Shown here one piece after another: positions 12,040 to 21,688 of a stretch of 64,000 bases of DNA (its first letter is position 1; each line of letters begins with the position of its first letter). The stretch is from positions 20,917,501 through 20,981,500 of the forward strand of contig NW_018343954.1 of NCBI RefSeq assembly GCF_002099425.1, given 5' to 3'. The notes below the pieces were generated by a model. The model was not told the DNA's origin. It saw only the letters and a list, made by a program, of their open reading frames with translations, and made no database searches. The DNA comes from Phascolarctos cinereus (Eukaryota > Chordata > Mammalia > Diprotodontia > Phascolarctidae). Made by a program: the position numbers and the translations under genes.

Positions 12040-12190
12040 AACAACCATCCTAGTGAAACTCTCCTCATTTTACAGATTAGGAAAGTGAGGTCGAATAAGA
12101 TTTAAGTAATTTGCTGAAAATCACACAGATAGCAGATATATCAAAGGCATGAATTAAACCTAGGCACTCTGAGTCTACAGCCAGATGCAT
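12040..12190 (-). mobile_element. CORE-SINE (MIR-like)
   Basis: 'ctcattttacagattaggaa', 'gtaatttgctgaaaatcaca' and 'ctaggcactctgagtc' follow the reversed MIR order. Confidence 0.6.
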
Positions 12191-12514
12191 GTTTCTGTGA
12201 ACTTGCACACATGTGTGCATGGATAACAACTGAATGTTCTATCTGCCCATGAATATTGAAATATGGATAATGTGCTGGTGTAATATCATTGATCAAAACA
12301 GCATATGGAATAATTTACATTGATAAGTAATTTCTTTTCTATTTGGACTCTCAATAGCACATCCTACATGAACTTGGACTCTGGTAAGTTCATTTCTATT
12401 TTAAATACCATGTATGTTGTTGATATTCAGTAGATAATCAATTATAACAATAGAAGCATCTTCCTAAGAATAAGAATGATTTTTATTGCTTGCATTTAAT
12501 GTATTGCTTTAAAG

Positions 12515-12660
12515 TTTAAAAAATGCTTTGCATATATCATCTAATTTGATGAACATGAATATTGTGTGAAGAGGGGTGTTATTATTTTCCCCATTTCACA
12601 AATGAAGAGACTGAGCCTCACTAAAGCTGTAACTTGCCCAGGCTCATATGTCTAGTAAGT
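12515..12660 (-). mobile_element. CORE-SINE (THER/MIR type)
   Basis: 'aaaatgctttgcatatatca', 'ccccatttcacaaatgaaga' and 'aacttgcccaggctcat' in reversed order. Confidence 0.8.
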
Positions 12661-12815
12661 CATTTAAACTCTGTGCCTCAGCTTCCTCACATACAAAATC
12701 ATGATAACTTTAGTACCTATCTCCTAGGGTTGTTATGAGGATCAAATAAGATAATATTTGTAAAGCACTTAGCAGAATGAGTAGCACACATTAAGTACTA
12801 TATGAATGCATATTA
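12661..12815 (+). mobile_element. CORE-SINE (MIR/THER type), tail-to-tail partner
   Basis: 'ctctgtgcctcagcttcctc', 'cctatctcctagggttgtta', 'tgaggatcaaataagataat' and 'gtaaagcacttagcagaatg' in forward order. It abuts an oppositely oriented CORE-SINE, so the pair could fold into a hairpin if transcribed. Confidence 0.85.
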
Positions 12816-12859
12816 TTGTTGGTATCACTATCATTATCATTGATCAAATAGGCAAATTG

Positions 12860-13500
12860 GTTATGAAGCACAGTAAAGTGTGAGAAAACTAGATATGTAG
12901 GAAGGAACCACGTGGTAAAGAGCTTTAGATGGCAGAATACTTTTTATTTGCTCCTAGAGGAAATAGGTAACTAGTGGAGTTTATTAAGTAGAGAGTGACA
13001 TTCTTGGATATGAGCTTTAAAAAATCATTTTGATAGTTGAGTGAAATGTGGATTACAGTGGGAAGAACTGAGGCCCAGAAAACTACCAGAAGGCTGTCAT
13101 CTACATGTGAGGTGATAAGGGTTTCAATTAGGTTAGTGGCTAGATGAGTGCAGGGAAGGGAATTTACAAGAGAAACAGTGTGAAGATAGAAACAAGATTT
13201 CATAATAGATTGGACATGGCGTATATGAACGAGAGGTTAAAGATGATAATGAATTTACAGGACTGAGCGACTGGAGGATGGTTCTGGTGTCCACATAATT
13301 GGAAATTTGGAAAGAAAGGGAGGGTTTGAGGGATGAGGAGATAAAGAGTTTTGTTTGGGAAACATGGAATATGAGATGCTTAAAGAACATCCAATTTAAT
13401 ACATATGAAGCAGTTTTGATTAAAATTGAAGTCGGATGAATGAATAAGACTAGATATAAGGATCTGGGAATCATTTGCAGAGAGATAATAAAATAAACCC
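12860..13500 (-). mobile_element. L2 LINE fragment, antisense
   Basis: 'ggtaaagagctttagatgg', 'gtaactagtggagtttatta', 'ggacatggcgtatatgaac' and 'gatctgggaatcatttgcag' are the complement of the RT C-terminal region of L2. A minus-strand frame keeps LIETLITSHVDDS, a decayed form of LVQALITSHLDYCNS. Confidence 0.75.
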
Positions 13501-13504
13501 ATGG

Positions 13505-13759
13505 GAGTGAAGGTCTGATCATGCCACTCCCCTACTCAATAAACTCTATTGACTCCCTATCTTCTCCAGGATCAAATATAAAATCCTGTTTGATATCCAA
13601 AGTCTTTATAACTTGACTTCCCCCATCTTCTCATACCTTATATCCATCCACATACTCTGCAATCCAGTGACACTAGCTTCCTTGCTGTTTCTGGAAAAAG
13701 ACACACTATCTCCTGATTCCAGACATTTTTACTGGCTGTCCTCCATGCCTGGAATTCTT
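13505..13759 (+). mobile_element. L2 LINE 3' end, part 1
   Basis: 'tctgatcatgccactcccct', 'gactccctatcttctccagg' and 'tcctccatgcctggaattct' are the L2 3'-region words. It is interrupted at 13760 and resumes at 16476. The last 17 bp (13743-13759) are one copy of the target duplication of the inserted element. Confidence 0.85.
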
Positions 13760-13770
13760 TTTTTTTTTTT

Positions 13771-14512
13771 GCAATTACAGTCTTTTTATTTAAAAAAAAA
13801 AGACATTATATGTTTTATTGCATTATTCTTTTGGGAGAGGAGCATTTCTTTTCATTCTCTTTGCTTCCAGACTTTGATTGGAAATAACTTTTATCTAGCC
13901 TTGGAAATGAACCCAACCAACACTACCTTCATCTACCCATTCATCTACACAATGTGCACATTGCAAAAACCAACATTTCAAATCTCTTGCCCACATTTAC
14001 ATAAGTAGTTTCACAGAAAATATTAATACCAAGTGAGGTGAATAAAAATAAAGGCATAAACAGCCACAGGAAAGACAGCCCTGCTTTCAGTCCAAAGCCT
14101 TGAACAAAGTTTAGTAATGTGTATGATTTATCAAAAAATAAATCTACAATCTATACAAGAACAATACAGGTTTGTTCTTGTAACCTTGATTGTTATAATG
14201 TTTAAAAATCTAATGAGATTTATTCACCAGATGATTCTCCAAGCAGTTTCCTGTATGTTCCATACAGTAGTTCTTGCCCTCTAACCACAAGTTCAGAATT
14301 TCATTAATGTACAAATTTTTCACATAATCTTTCAAGTTCCTTTTTATATATAAAAATAGTCTATTCAGTTTCCCCACAGACGTCTTGCAGTGAATCTTGC
14401 TGACTTTTCCTTCAGTGTACAATGCTTATGAAGAAATCTCTTGTACAATGATGAGTTCAACTGTGTTCTGGAACTGCTTGTTCATGATCAATATTTATAA
14501 AACTATAGCCAT
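13771..14512 (-). pseudogene. retrocopied terminal exon/3'UTR of an unidentified host gene
   Basis: This is the non-L1 part of the chimeric insertion. On the minus strand it starts 'gctaatggctatagttttat'. In phase with the junction it reads ANGYSFINIDHEQAVPEHS and then a stop, followed by about 680 bp of AT-rich 3'UTR. A polyadenylation signal (complement of 13785-13790) lies 14 nt before the A tail (complement of 13760-13770). The short end with a hydrophobic/aromatic block looks like a protein C-terminus, but I cannot name the gene. A 70-codon frame at 14210-14422 (-) lies inside the presumed UTR and is probably chance. Confidence 0.6.
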
Positions 14513-14520
14513 TAGCCTCT

Positions 14521-15603
14521 TCATGTTCCACTTGAATCTTGTATTTGAAAGTCAAATTTTCCATTCAACTCTGGTCTTTTCATCAAGGATGCTTGAAAGT
14601 CCTTTATTTCACTGAATGACAATTTTTTCCCCTGAAGGATTACACTCAGTTTTGCTGGGTAGGTGATTCTTGGTTGTAATCCTATCTCCTTTGCCCTCTG
14701 GAACATTATATTCCATACCCTGCGATCCTCTAATGTAAAAGCTGCTAAACCTTGTGTTTTCCTGATTGCGTTTCCACAATACTTGAATTGTTTCTTTCTG
14801 GCAGCTTGCAATATTTTCTCCTTGACCTGGGAACTCTGGAATTAAGCTACAATATTCCTAGGAGTTTTCCTTTGGAGATGTCTTTCAGGAGGAGATTGGT
14901 GGATTCTTTCAATATCTATTTTGCTCTCTGGTTCTAAAATAGCAGGGCAGTTTTCCTTGATAATTTCTTGAAAGATGATGTCTAGGCTCTTTTTTTGATC
15001 ATGGCTTTCAGCCATTCCAATCATTTATAAATTGTATCTCCTGGATCTATTTTCCAGGTCAGTTGTTTTTCCAATGAGATATTTCACATGTCTTCTGTTT
15101 TTTCATTCTTTTTGATTTGTTTTGCAGTGTCTTGATTTCTCATAAAGTCACTAGCAAGCAACTGCTCTATTCTAATTTTTAAGGAAGTATTTTCTTCAGT
15201 AATCTTTTGGACTTGCTTTTCTATTTGGCCAATTTTTCTTTTTAGGGGTATTCTTCTCCTCATTGGCTTTTTGGACCTCTTCTGCCATTTGGGTTAGGTT
15301 ATTTTCTAAGGTGTTATTTTCTTCAGTATTTTTTTGGGTCTCCTTTAGGAAGCTGTTGACTTGTTTTTCATGATTTTCTTGCATCACTCTCATTTCTCTT
15401 CCCAGTTTTTCCTCTACTTCTCTTACTTGCTTCTCAAAATCCCTTTTAAGCTCTTCCAAGGCCTGGGACTGATTCATATTTTTCTTGGAGGCCTTGGATG
15501 TAGGAGCTTTGACTTTGTTTTCTTCTTCTGGTTGTATATTTTGATCTTCTTTGTCACCAAAGTTAGATTCTATGGTCTGACTCTTTTTGACCTGCTTGCT
15601 CAT
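14521..15603 (-). pseudogene. L1 ORF1 (broken), within the chimeric insertion
   Basis: L1 ORF1 encodes the RNA-binding chaperone of the L1 particle. The start is MSKQVKKSQTIES at 15603. A long Glu/Lys/Gln-rich coiled-coil segment follows, then the RNA-recognition part (SLDIIFQEIIKENCPAILEP, near 14960) and the C-terminal domain (RITYPAKLSVILQGKKLSFS, near 14640). The frame ends ...DFQIQDSSGT and TGA at 14521. About three frame changes split it, so it is not functional. The stop lies only a few bases before the junction with the non-L1 exon. Confidence 0.85.
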
Positions 15604-16458
15604 GATTCCAGCCAATTACTTGAGTTTCAAACTCTTTGTTAAGGTAAGAATCTGCTTCCAATGTGGAGAATGTACTGTCCCAAGCTTCAAAAAGGTTTGT
15701 ACAGCTGTTTTCAGAGATACTTGTAGGGATCTGTAAATTTTCAGTTCTTCCAAGGTGGTATGATAAGGAGTGAGGTGTTTACTCCTTTCCTGGCCTGTGC
15801 TCTGGTCTATTAGTGACCACAAGTACTCCTTTCTATCCTGGAACTCTGAGGAAGATTTTCTCTCTACAGCCACTACAAGCTCCACCACTCTAGTGCTCCT
15901 CCTCACCCCAGTGCCGCCACCCAGTACTGTGACCTAGATACGAGTGGGGGCAAAGCAAGAGATTCCTGCCTCAGCACTGGCAAAGAGATCCCTGCAATCC
16001 CTCTCTGATCAGCCACTGGACTTCCCCTCAGTCTGTGGGACAGAAGCTCAGGAGGTAGCTGCCTCCCCAGGGCTGCACTCTCAGGGAACTGGACCTGAGA
16101 CCCCACATTCCTCTCTCAGCACCTCACAAACAGACTTTTCCCAGTGACCTTCTAAGTTTTCTTTGGTGTTCCTGGGCTGAGAAGTCTGGAAGCCACCACA
16201 GCTGCCGAGATTCAGTCCTCTGAGGCCTGCTCCAGGTTGGCTCAGGCCTGCGCACCCATGCCACACTGTGCTCCACTACTAGCCTGGTGGGATATACCTT
16301 TCATCCAGATTGTCTTGGGCTGGAAATTTGTTTCACTCTATTTTTGTGGGTTCTGCTGCTTTAGAATTTGTTTAGAGCCATTTTTTATAGGTATTTGGAG
16401 GGGTTTGGGGGAAAGCTCAAGCAAGTCACTGCTTTCACTCCACCATCTTGCCTCTGCC
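15604..16458 (-). promoter_or_regulatory. L1 5'UTR (type with 'cccccaaacccctcc')
   Basis: Complement of the region: 'caagatggtggagtgaaagc' at the start, 'tttcccccaaacccctccaa', 'aattctaaagcagcagaacc', then a GC-richer stretch to the ORF1 start. The same 5'UTR type occurs at 33268-34014. In L1 this region carries an internal RNA polymerase II promoter (known of the family, inferred here). Confidence 0.8.
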
Positions 16459-16790
16459 CCATGCCTAGTATTCTTCCCCTCCTCATCTCTGCCTCCTAAC
16501 TTCCCTGGCTTCCTTCAAATCACAGCTAAAATTTCTACCTTCTTCATACAACTTTCTCAACCCCACTCCTCCTTAATTCTAATAGCTCCTGTCTATAAAT
16601 TACTTGTAATTTATATTACATATAACTTTTTGTACATAGTTGGCATGTTCTCTCCTCCAAAGTATTTGTGGTTTTTTTTTTTTTGAGATAAGCCTTTTGC
16701 CTTTGTTTGTATCCTCATAAGTTAGCACACTGTCTGGCATACAATAGGCACTCATTAAATGTTTATTGACTGACTGATGAGATAACCAAG
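16459..16790 (+). mobile_element. L2 LINE 3' end, part 2
   Basis: It resumes the L2 cut at 13759: 'ccttcaaatcacagctaaaa', 'caatccttagc'-like tail words, 'aataggcactcattaaatgt', 'ttattgactgactga'. The first 17 bp duplicate 13743-13759. Confidence 0.88.
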
Positions 16791-17261
16791 GGAGACAGTA
16801 AAGAGGGAGAAGAGAGAGGAAGAAAGGAGAAAAGAGAAACCAAAGCATCAAGTCCTTCAGCACAAAGGAGATCACAGGACAAGCCTGATTTTGTTCACAG
16901 TCCTGCAGATCAGAAGGGTCGTCTCCAATGACTAGTCTAATTAGAAATGATGTTAGGAAATGAATGTTGCTAGTTTCTGTGTACTGATTAGCAAAGCTGG
17001 TTAATGGTTAAGATAATTATTTTAAAATAGTCCTAAAATTTGGACCTCATCAGTGCACTTATTATCATAACAGTGAGTAGCCATTAATTTGAATTTGGAA
17101 GTCTCATATAATGGAATAAGGTTAATAAGAAAGTATTATGGTATGATTTTAACTATCTCCTTGAAGAAGGTAACATGTTACTCTGTAACAGTGGGAGGAC
17201 CATAATAATATTGGATACCATTGACCTTTCTTTCTTTGCTTTTTTAATGTTTAAGAAACAT

Positions 17262-17425
17262 TTTAAATACATTACATTACTAATCTCCACAGCAACTTTT
17301 TGAGGTACTTGACATCCATCTTATAGACAAGGAAACTGAGGCTTGCTCATTGTTACATAAGAATTAATTGTTGGAGACAAGGTATCTATTGATCAGTGGC
17401 CCAGCACTCTTTCTACTACTTCTAG
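17262..17425 (-). mobile_element. CORE-SINE (MIR-like)
   Basis: 'aatctccacagcaactttttg', 'atagacaaggaaactgaggc' and 'ggcccagcactctttctact' in reversed MIR order. Confidence 0.7.
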
Positions 17426-19159
17426 AAAGAGTGGAAACATTACTGTGAGGGTGGGTGTACCTATTAATTTCCAAATTATCTCCAGATTAGAGACATTCAT
17501 CATTCAACTGGATATGGCTTACCTCTACTCCCCCATCAGTGAAGTTCCATCTTAAGAAAATCTTTCCCTTAGTCCTTATTGTGTGCATAAGGCTGGAAAT
17601 CTAGTGGGTTCTCAAATATTTATTGTTTTGATATACTCATAAGGTAAACTGAGCTAAATACAAGACCAACAGCCACTGTATGACTGGGTTCTTTCCATTG
17701 TTCAGTATCTTTTTATTAGGAGCACACAAATCCAGTATTTCCCTTCATAGCTTTTTAAATTTAGTAGAGCTTTTAAACATTTTAAATCAGATTGTGGCAT
17801 TTCATATATTTCTCCTTTATGTAAACAATCTTTTTGATCACCTGTTTGGTCCATCTGCCTTGACTCCTTTGGAACAGATGTCTTACACAATGTCACTTTC
17901 ATTCTGATACTTGGTATAATAAAACTAAGATACATAACATGTCAAAACTCTTGATGGCAAAGATGTCCTCTGCCCACATATAGAAAACGCAAGATGCATT
18001 GCTAGATATTTGGGGATGCTAGAATTTTGTAATGGAAGAAAAAGCACAGAAACAAAAAGTTCAGCATAAGGAACTGATTTTTACACAGGTCAGTGACAAA
18101 TGATTCTGTGTAGACGGCAATATATTCAGATTTGTGATAATCTTACAGTTGAAGGTATTTCTCTATGAATTTTAATTATTCACAAAAATGTCAAATTAGT
18201 ACAAGAAAACTAACATTTACTCTTTAAGAAGTGCTATCTTTTTGGATACTGGTAGCCAATATAAAATGTATATTAAGAAATAAGGCTTGCATTAAAAGAA
18301 GAAAAATTGTTTTAGATTCCAAATGAGAAAATTTAAAAAGGCATGTGTGTGTGTGCACACACACACACGCAATATTCTGATAATTATATATGCATGTTTA
18401 CTTCAAACTAAATACTTTTTAATGACAAATTATTCTGCAATCCAATTTGCACTTTCTTCTCAAAAGATCTGAAAAATAGATTTAATTCAAAAAGAACTTC
18501 CAACTTTTTGTCAATTTTTTTATATGACAGGTGAATATGAAATCATATTTCACTTATTCTGATAACCTGAGAGAAATCTTGCATTAGAAACATAAAGGAA
18601 GCATATTAAAAATAAACAAAAAAAACTCCACAAAAGTGGTAGGTACTATATAGCAAATCATCTACCTTGGCTAGCATAAACTTCAGATCATTATCATTTA
18701 AATTAATCATGGGTAGTTGAAACATATTTTATTAAAGATGAAGCATACAAGTCAAACTTCTTCAAACATATGGGAGTATATTTAGTTACAGCCAATCTCA
18801 ACCACATTTCTTCCTACACAGAAGCTATGATTGTCTAGTTTCCAAGTCTAGTAGTGTCTGAATTCAGCATGCAAATTCTGTGGCTCATTAAAGTACTGTG
18901 TTAGTACAGGGATTTTCTTTCTTGTTCATTAAGGATAAACTTTTCATATTGCATACTATGTACTCATAGATTTGAGCTATTAGAATGGTTATGCTTCTAC
19001 TCTTAAAAAAATGGAACATTCCTCAAACGATCACCAAATAAGTTACTGCCTCATCTACTTTTTAACCTGAAATTAGGATAGCAATGTTTTTCTGCAACAT
19101 TCACAGGAGTCAAGTGATGATTTCAGAGAGAAAATTTTGACTTCTAGACTTCTGGACTT
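17426..19159. other. no gene recognised
   Basis: AT-rich DNA without a repeat that I can name, apart from the small TG/CA palindrome at 18344-18367. Overlapping frames at 17680-17935 on both strands have no recognisable motif. Confidence 0.55.
18344..18367. repeat. perfect TG/CA palindrome
   Basis: Six TG units run directly into six CA units around a central TGCA, giving a 24 bp perfect palindrome of alternating purine and pyrimidine. It could form Z-DNA or a small cruciform. Confidence 0.9.
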
Positions 19160-19390
19160 CAGTATTGTCAAACTAAAATAGAAATGGAGGCCTCAAAACT
19201 ATACACAAGGATCTCTGTGAGCTACATATTAACTTAGTTTTAAAATATAATGTTATCATATGGGCTTTTTTTGTATTTTTAAAATTTATCTTGTAATATA
19301 TTTCCCAGTTACATTTTAATATATTTCTAGACACATTCGGAAATGTTGTGGGTTATATGTGGTTCATGGGCAAGGTGATCAATGCCTCTG
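19160..19390 (+). mobile_element. non-autonomous hAT-type element
   Basis: It opens 'cagtattgtcaaactaaaat' and contains 'ggaggcctcaaaactataca', 'caaggatctctgtgagctac', 'cagttacattttaat' and an end 'gcctctg'. A second copy lies at 55971-56179. The CAG..GTCAAACT / ..CTG termini fit short hAT elements. Flanking octamers match poorly (5 of 8). Confidence 0.65.
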
Positions 19391-19459
19391 CTCTGCCTCA
19401 TGAGAAGTTTGACAGTGAATATGTGAGGAGACGTTAAAGATCTTTGACAAGATGAAATC

Positions 19460-19580
19460 AAATCATAGCATCATAGAATGATATATTTAGAGGGAGAAAG
19501 GACCTAAGATCTTGTCTAAACTCTTTCTGTCATATTTGAAGAAAAATGAGGTTCACAAAAGATTAGTGGCTGATGACTAA
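19460..19580 (-). mobile_element. possible CORE-SINE or CR1/L3 end, decayed
   Basis: 'aatcatagcatcatagaatg', 'gggagaaaggacctaagatc' and 'aaaatgaggttcacaaaag' resemble the reversed 'ggaaggaccttagaggtcat ... gaggaaactgagg' module. Confidence 0.4.
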
Positions 19581-20197
19581 CTTAAGGAAGAGTCATTTTA
19601 TGACATAATATGTTTGTTGGCTATTGTGCATCACTTGCACACAGTGCTATGTTTCAGGTGTTGTTCCTGTGCTTGGGAACAGAGATGATGAAAATAATGC
19701 ATCAATATATTCTATATGAGGTAATTCTTCTCTCAAAGTGGGAAAATGTTTACTATGGATAGAGGTTTCACTAGTTTATTTTTGAAAACGAATTTTCTAC
19801 TTATTACTTCTTTCTTTTTTTTTCTAATTTATCCCTATTGGAGTCCCTAGACTAAGTTATTATCAGAAAACTATTTTTTATATCATAATTAGTATATGCA
19901 GACAAAAATAAAAGAAACAGAAATATCCTTTCCTCTAGTAATCAATGGTTTTCATCTTCTTGAGGTTAGAGATTTACTGCAAAGAAGTCATATTTTGCCA
20001 TATTTTGCCCTTAATGATTATCATAGACATTTAACAAAAGAAACATATGACCCTTCCCCCTCCCCAATATAATATTTTTATGATGATCCATGTTTTAAGG
20101 ATTTAGTCAAAAGAGAACAAGTCATCTATGCTATTTTGTTGGAAGGAATAGAAGAATATTTCATTATGAATATTTTATGGGTGTTTTTTCTTTTTCT

Positions 20198-20228
<31 letters not shown>

Positions 20229-20936
20229 GAGAATGCTTCCTAGGACTATGATATCAGTGATACATGGAACTCTGAGTGTGGAAATTTTCCCATATTTATG
20301 CAGATCGTAAGCTTGTCTCTAACTTGCATTCTTAGAGTGATCTCTAGATCATAGAGTGGATAAGTAAATTATTTTTAGAAACACAACTTGTATGTGCCCA
20401 AGGGAGGCCCCTTATCCTCTATGCCATGCTGCCTCTTATTCTGTGTTCAGTGAAAGGTAAAACATTGAACCACACTGGGTACAGAAAATATACAGATCAA
20501 AGAAAAATGTCTGTGATTCATTCAGCTACATATAACAAAAAAACCATTAGAATAAGTGATATGCAGGAAGGGAATGTATAGAGGCCTGGAAAAGCCTACC
20601 ATGAATACATGAAAAAAAGGACAAGGGGCAGATAGGCACTGGAAAGGATGAAAGAGTGGCTGTAAATATAGTAAAAGAAGTCCTAGGAGATATCACCAAA
20701 ATAACTAGTTTCAAATGGCAAAACCCAATCAATTCTTTTGTTGATCTACATATTGGTAAATTTTCTTAACTGGTATTTTGGATTCTGAATTATTTCATTG
20801 GACATCAGGTCAGCACGTATTATAATAATTCTTTTAATATTTGTGAAAAATGAAGCATAAAAATAATTATAACATATACCAACATTGGTTCATGAGAGAG
20901 AAGTGGTAGAGAAATTTGATGTAGAACATCATACGA
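19581..20936. other. no gene recognised
   Basis: AT-rich, no repeat assigned except the pyrimidine tract at 20183-20228. The 20530-20936 stretch beside the L1 pile could be very old repeat. Confidence 0.5.
20183..20228. repeat. polypyrimidine (T/TTTTC) tract
   Basis: TTTTTC/TTTTC units run into a poly(T) stretch. It is probably a worn microsatellite and no adjoining SINE body is visible. Confidence 0.85.
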
Positions 20937-21688
20937 GGGGCAGAAATAAGATGGTGGATTAGCAGAAGCAACCCAGAGGAACACTCTCAACACTCCCCTC
21001 CAAAAAACCATTAAAATAAGGCCTAAAATCAAATTTTGGAGCAGCAGAGTCAACAAAAAAGTCAAGGTGAGACATTTTTTCTGGACTAAGAAAACTTAGA
21101 AAGTTGTTAGGGGAGGTTTCTTACAATACAGTGGACCCAGCAGGAGCTCAGACACACAATAACAGCAACAGTCATGCAGACCAGGACAGCAGTGACCATC
21201 TCTCTCTAGATCATATGACCTTAAAAGTACTGAAAACCTGCAGACCACCACAACTAACTCTGAAAATAGTAGCATGAAAAAAGGCTGTAGCTGGGTGATA
21301 GCATCTCCCCACCACTAGGTAAGAAGAGTCCAACTTTAACATAAAATTCAAAGTCAATAAATAAGCTAGAAAAATGAGCAAAAAAAAAAAGCTTAACCAT
21401 AAAAATTTTCTATACTAACAGGGAAGACAAAAACAAATTCAGAAGATGAGAATATGAAAATGGCTACAAGCAAAACCTTAACAAAAACTGTTAGCTGGAC
21501 ACAAGGCCACCAAAAATTCCTAGAAGAAATAAGAAAATTGAAAAAGAACTGAGGGGGAGGTAAGAAAAGAGAATTAACAGCTAGGTTAAAGAGGTACAAT
21601 CCTGAAGAAAATAACACCTTAAAAACAACAACAGAATTGGCCTAATGGTAGAAGAGGTACAAAAATTCACTGAAGAAAATAACTCCTT

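Larger units (their letters stand above)
13760..16458 (-). mobile_element. chimeric retroinsertion: L1 5'UTR-ORF1 joined to a host terminal exon
   Basis: On the minus strand this 2.7 kb insertion has, in order, a complete-looking L1 5' end (16458, 'ggcagaggcaagatggtgg'), 5'UTR, ORF1, then about 745 bp of non-L1 sequence ending in AATAAA, 14 nt and poly(A). It is flanked by CCATGCCTGGAATTCTT (13743-13759) and CCATGCCTAGTATTCTT (16459-16475), 15 of 17 matching. The L2 host resumes exactly after it. L1 ORF2 and 3'UTR are absent. One TSD pair and one poly(A) show a single target-primed event. The L1/non-L1 junction near 14513 lies where other L1 copies carry AAAGGTAAAC, a good 5' splice site. The best reading is splicing of an L1-initiated transcript into a host last exon. 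Template switching is the alternative. Confidence 0.85.

Noticed and set aside
14210-14422. 70-codon minus-strand frame in the non-L1 part of the chimeric insertion
   Set aside because: It lies after the in-phase stop in what looks like a 3'UTR and has no recognisable motif.
15361-15642. Plus-strand Phe/Leu-rich frame opposite L1 ORF1
   Set aside because: Shadow of the Lys/Glu-rich coiled coil on the real coding strand.
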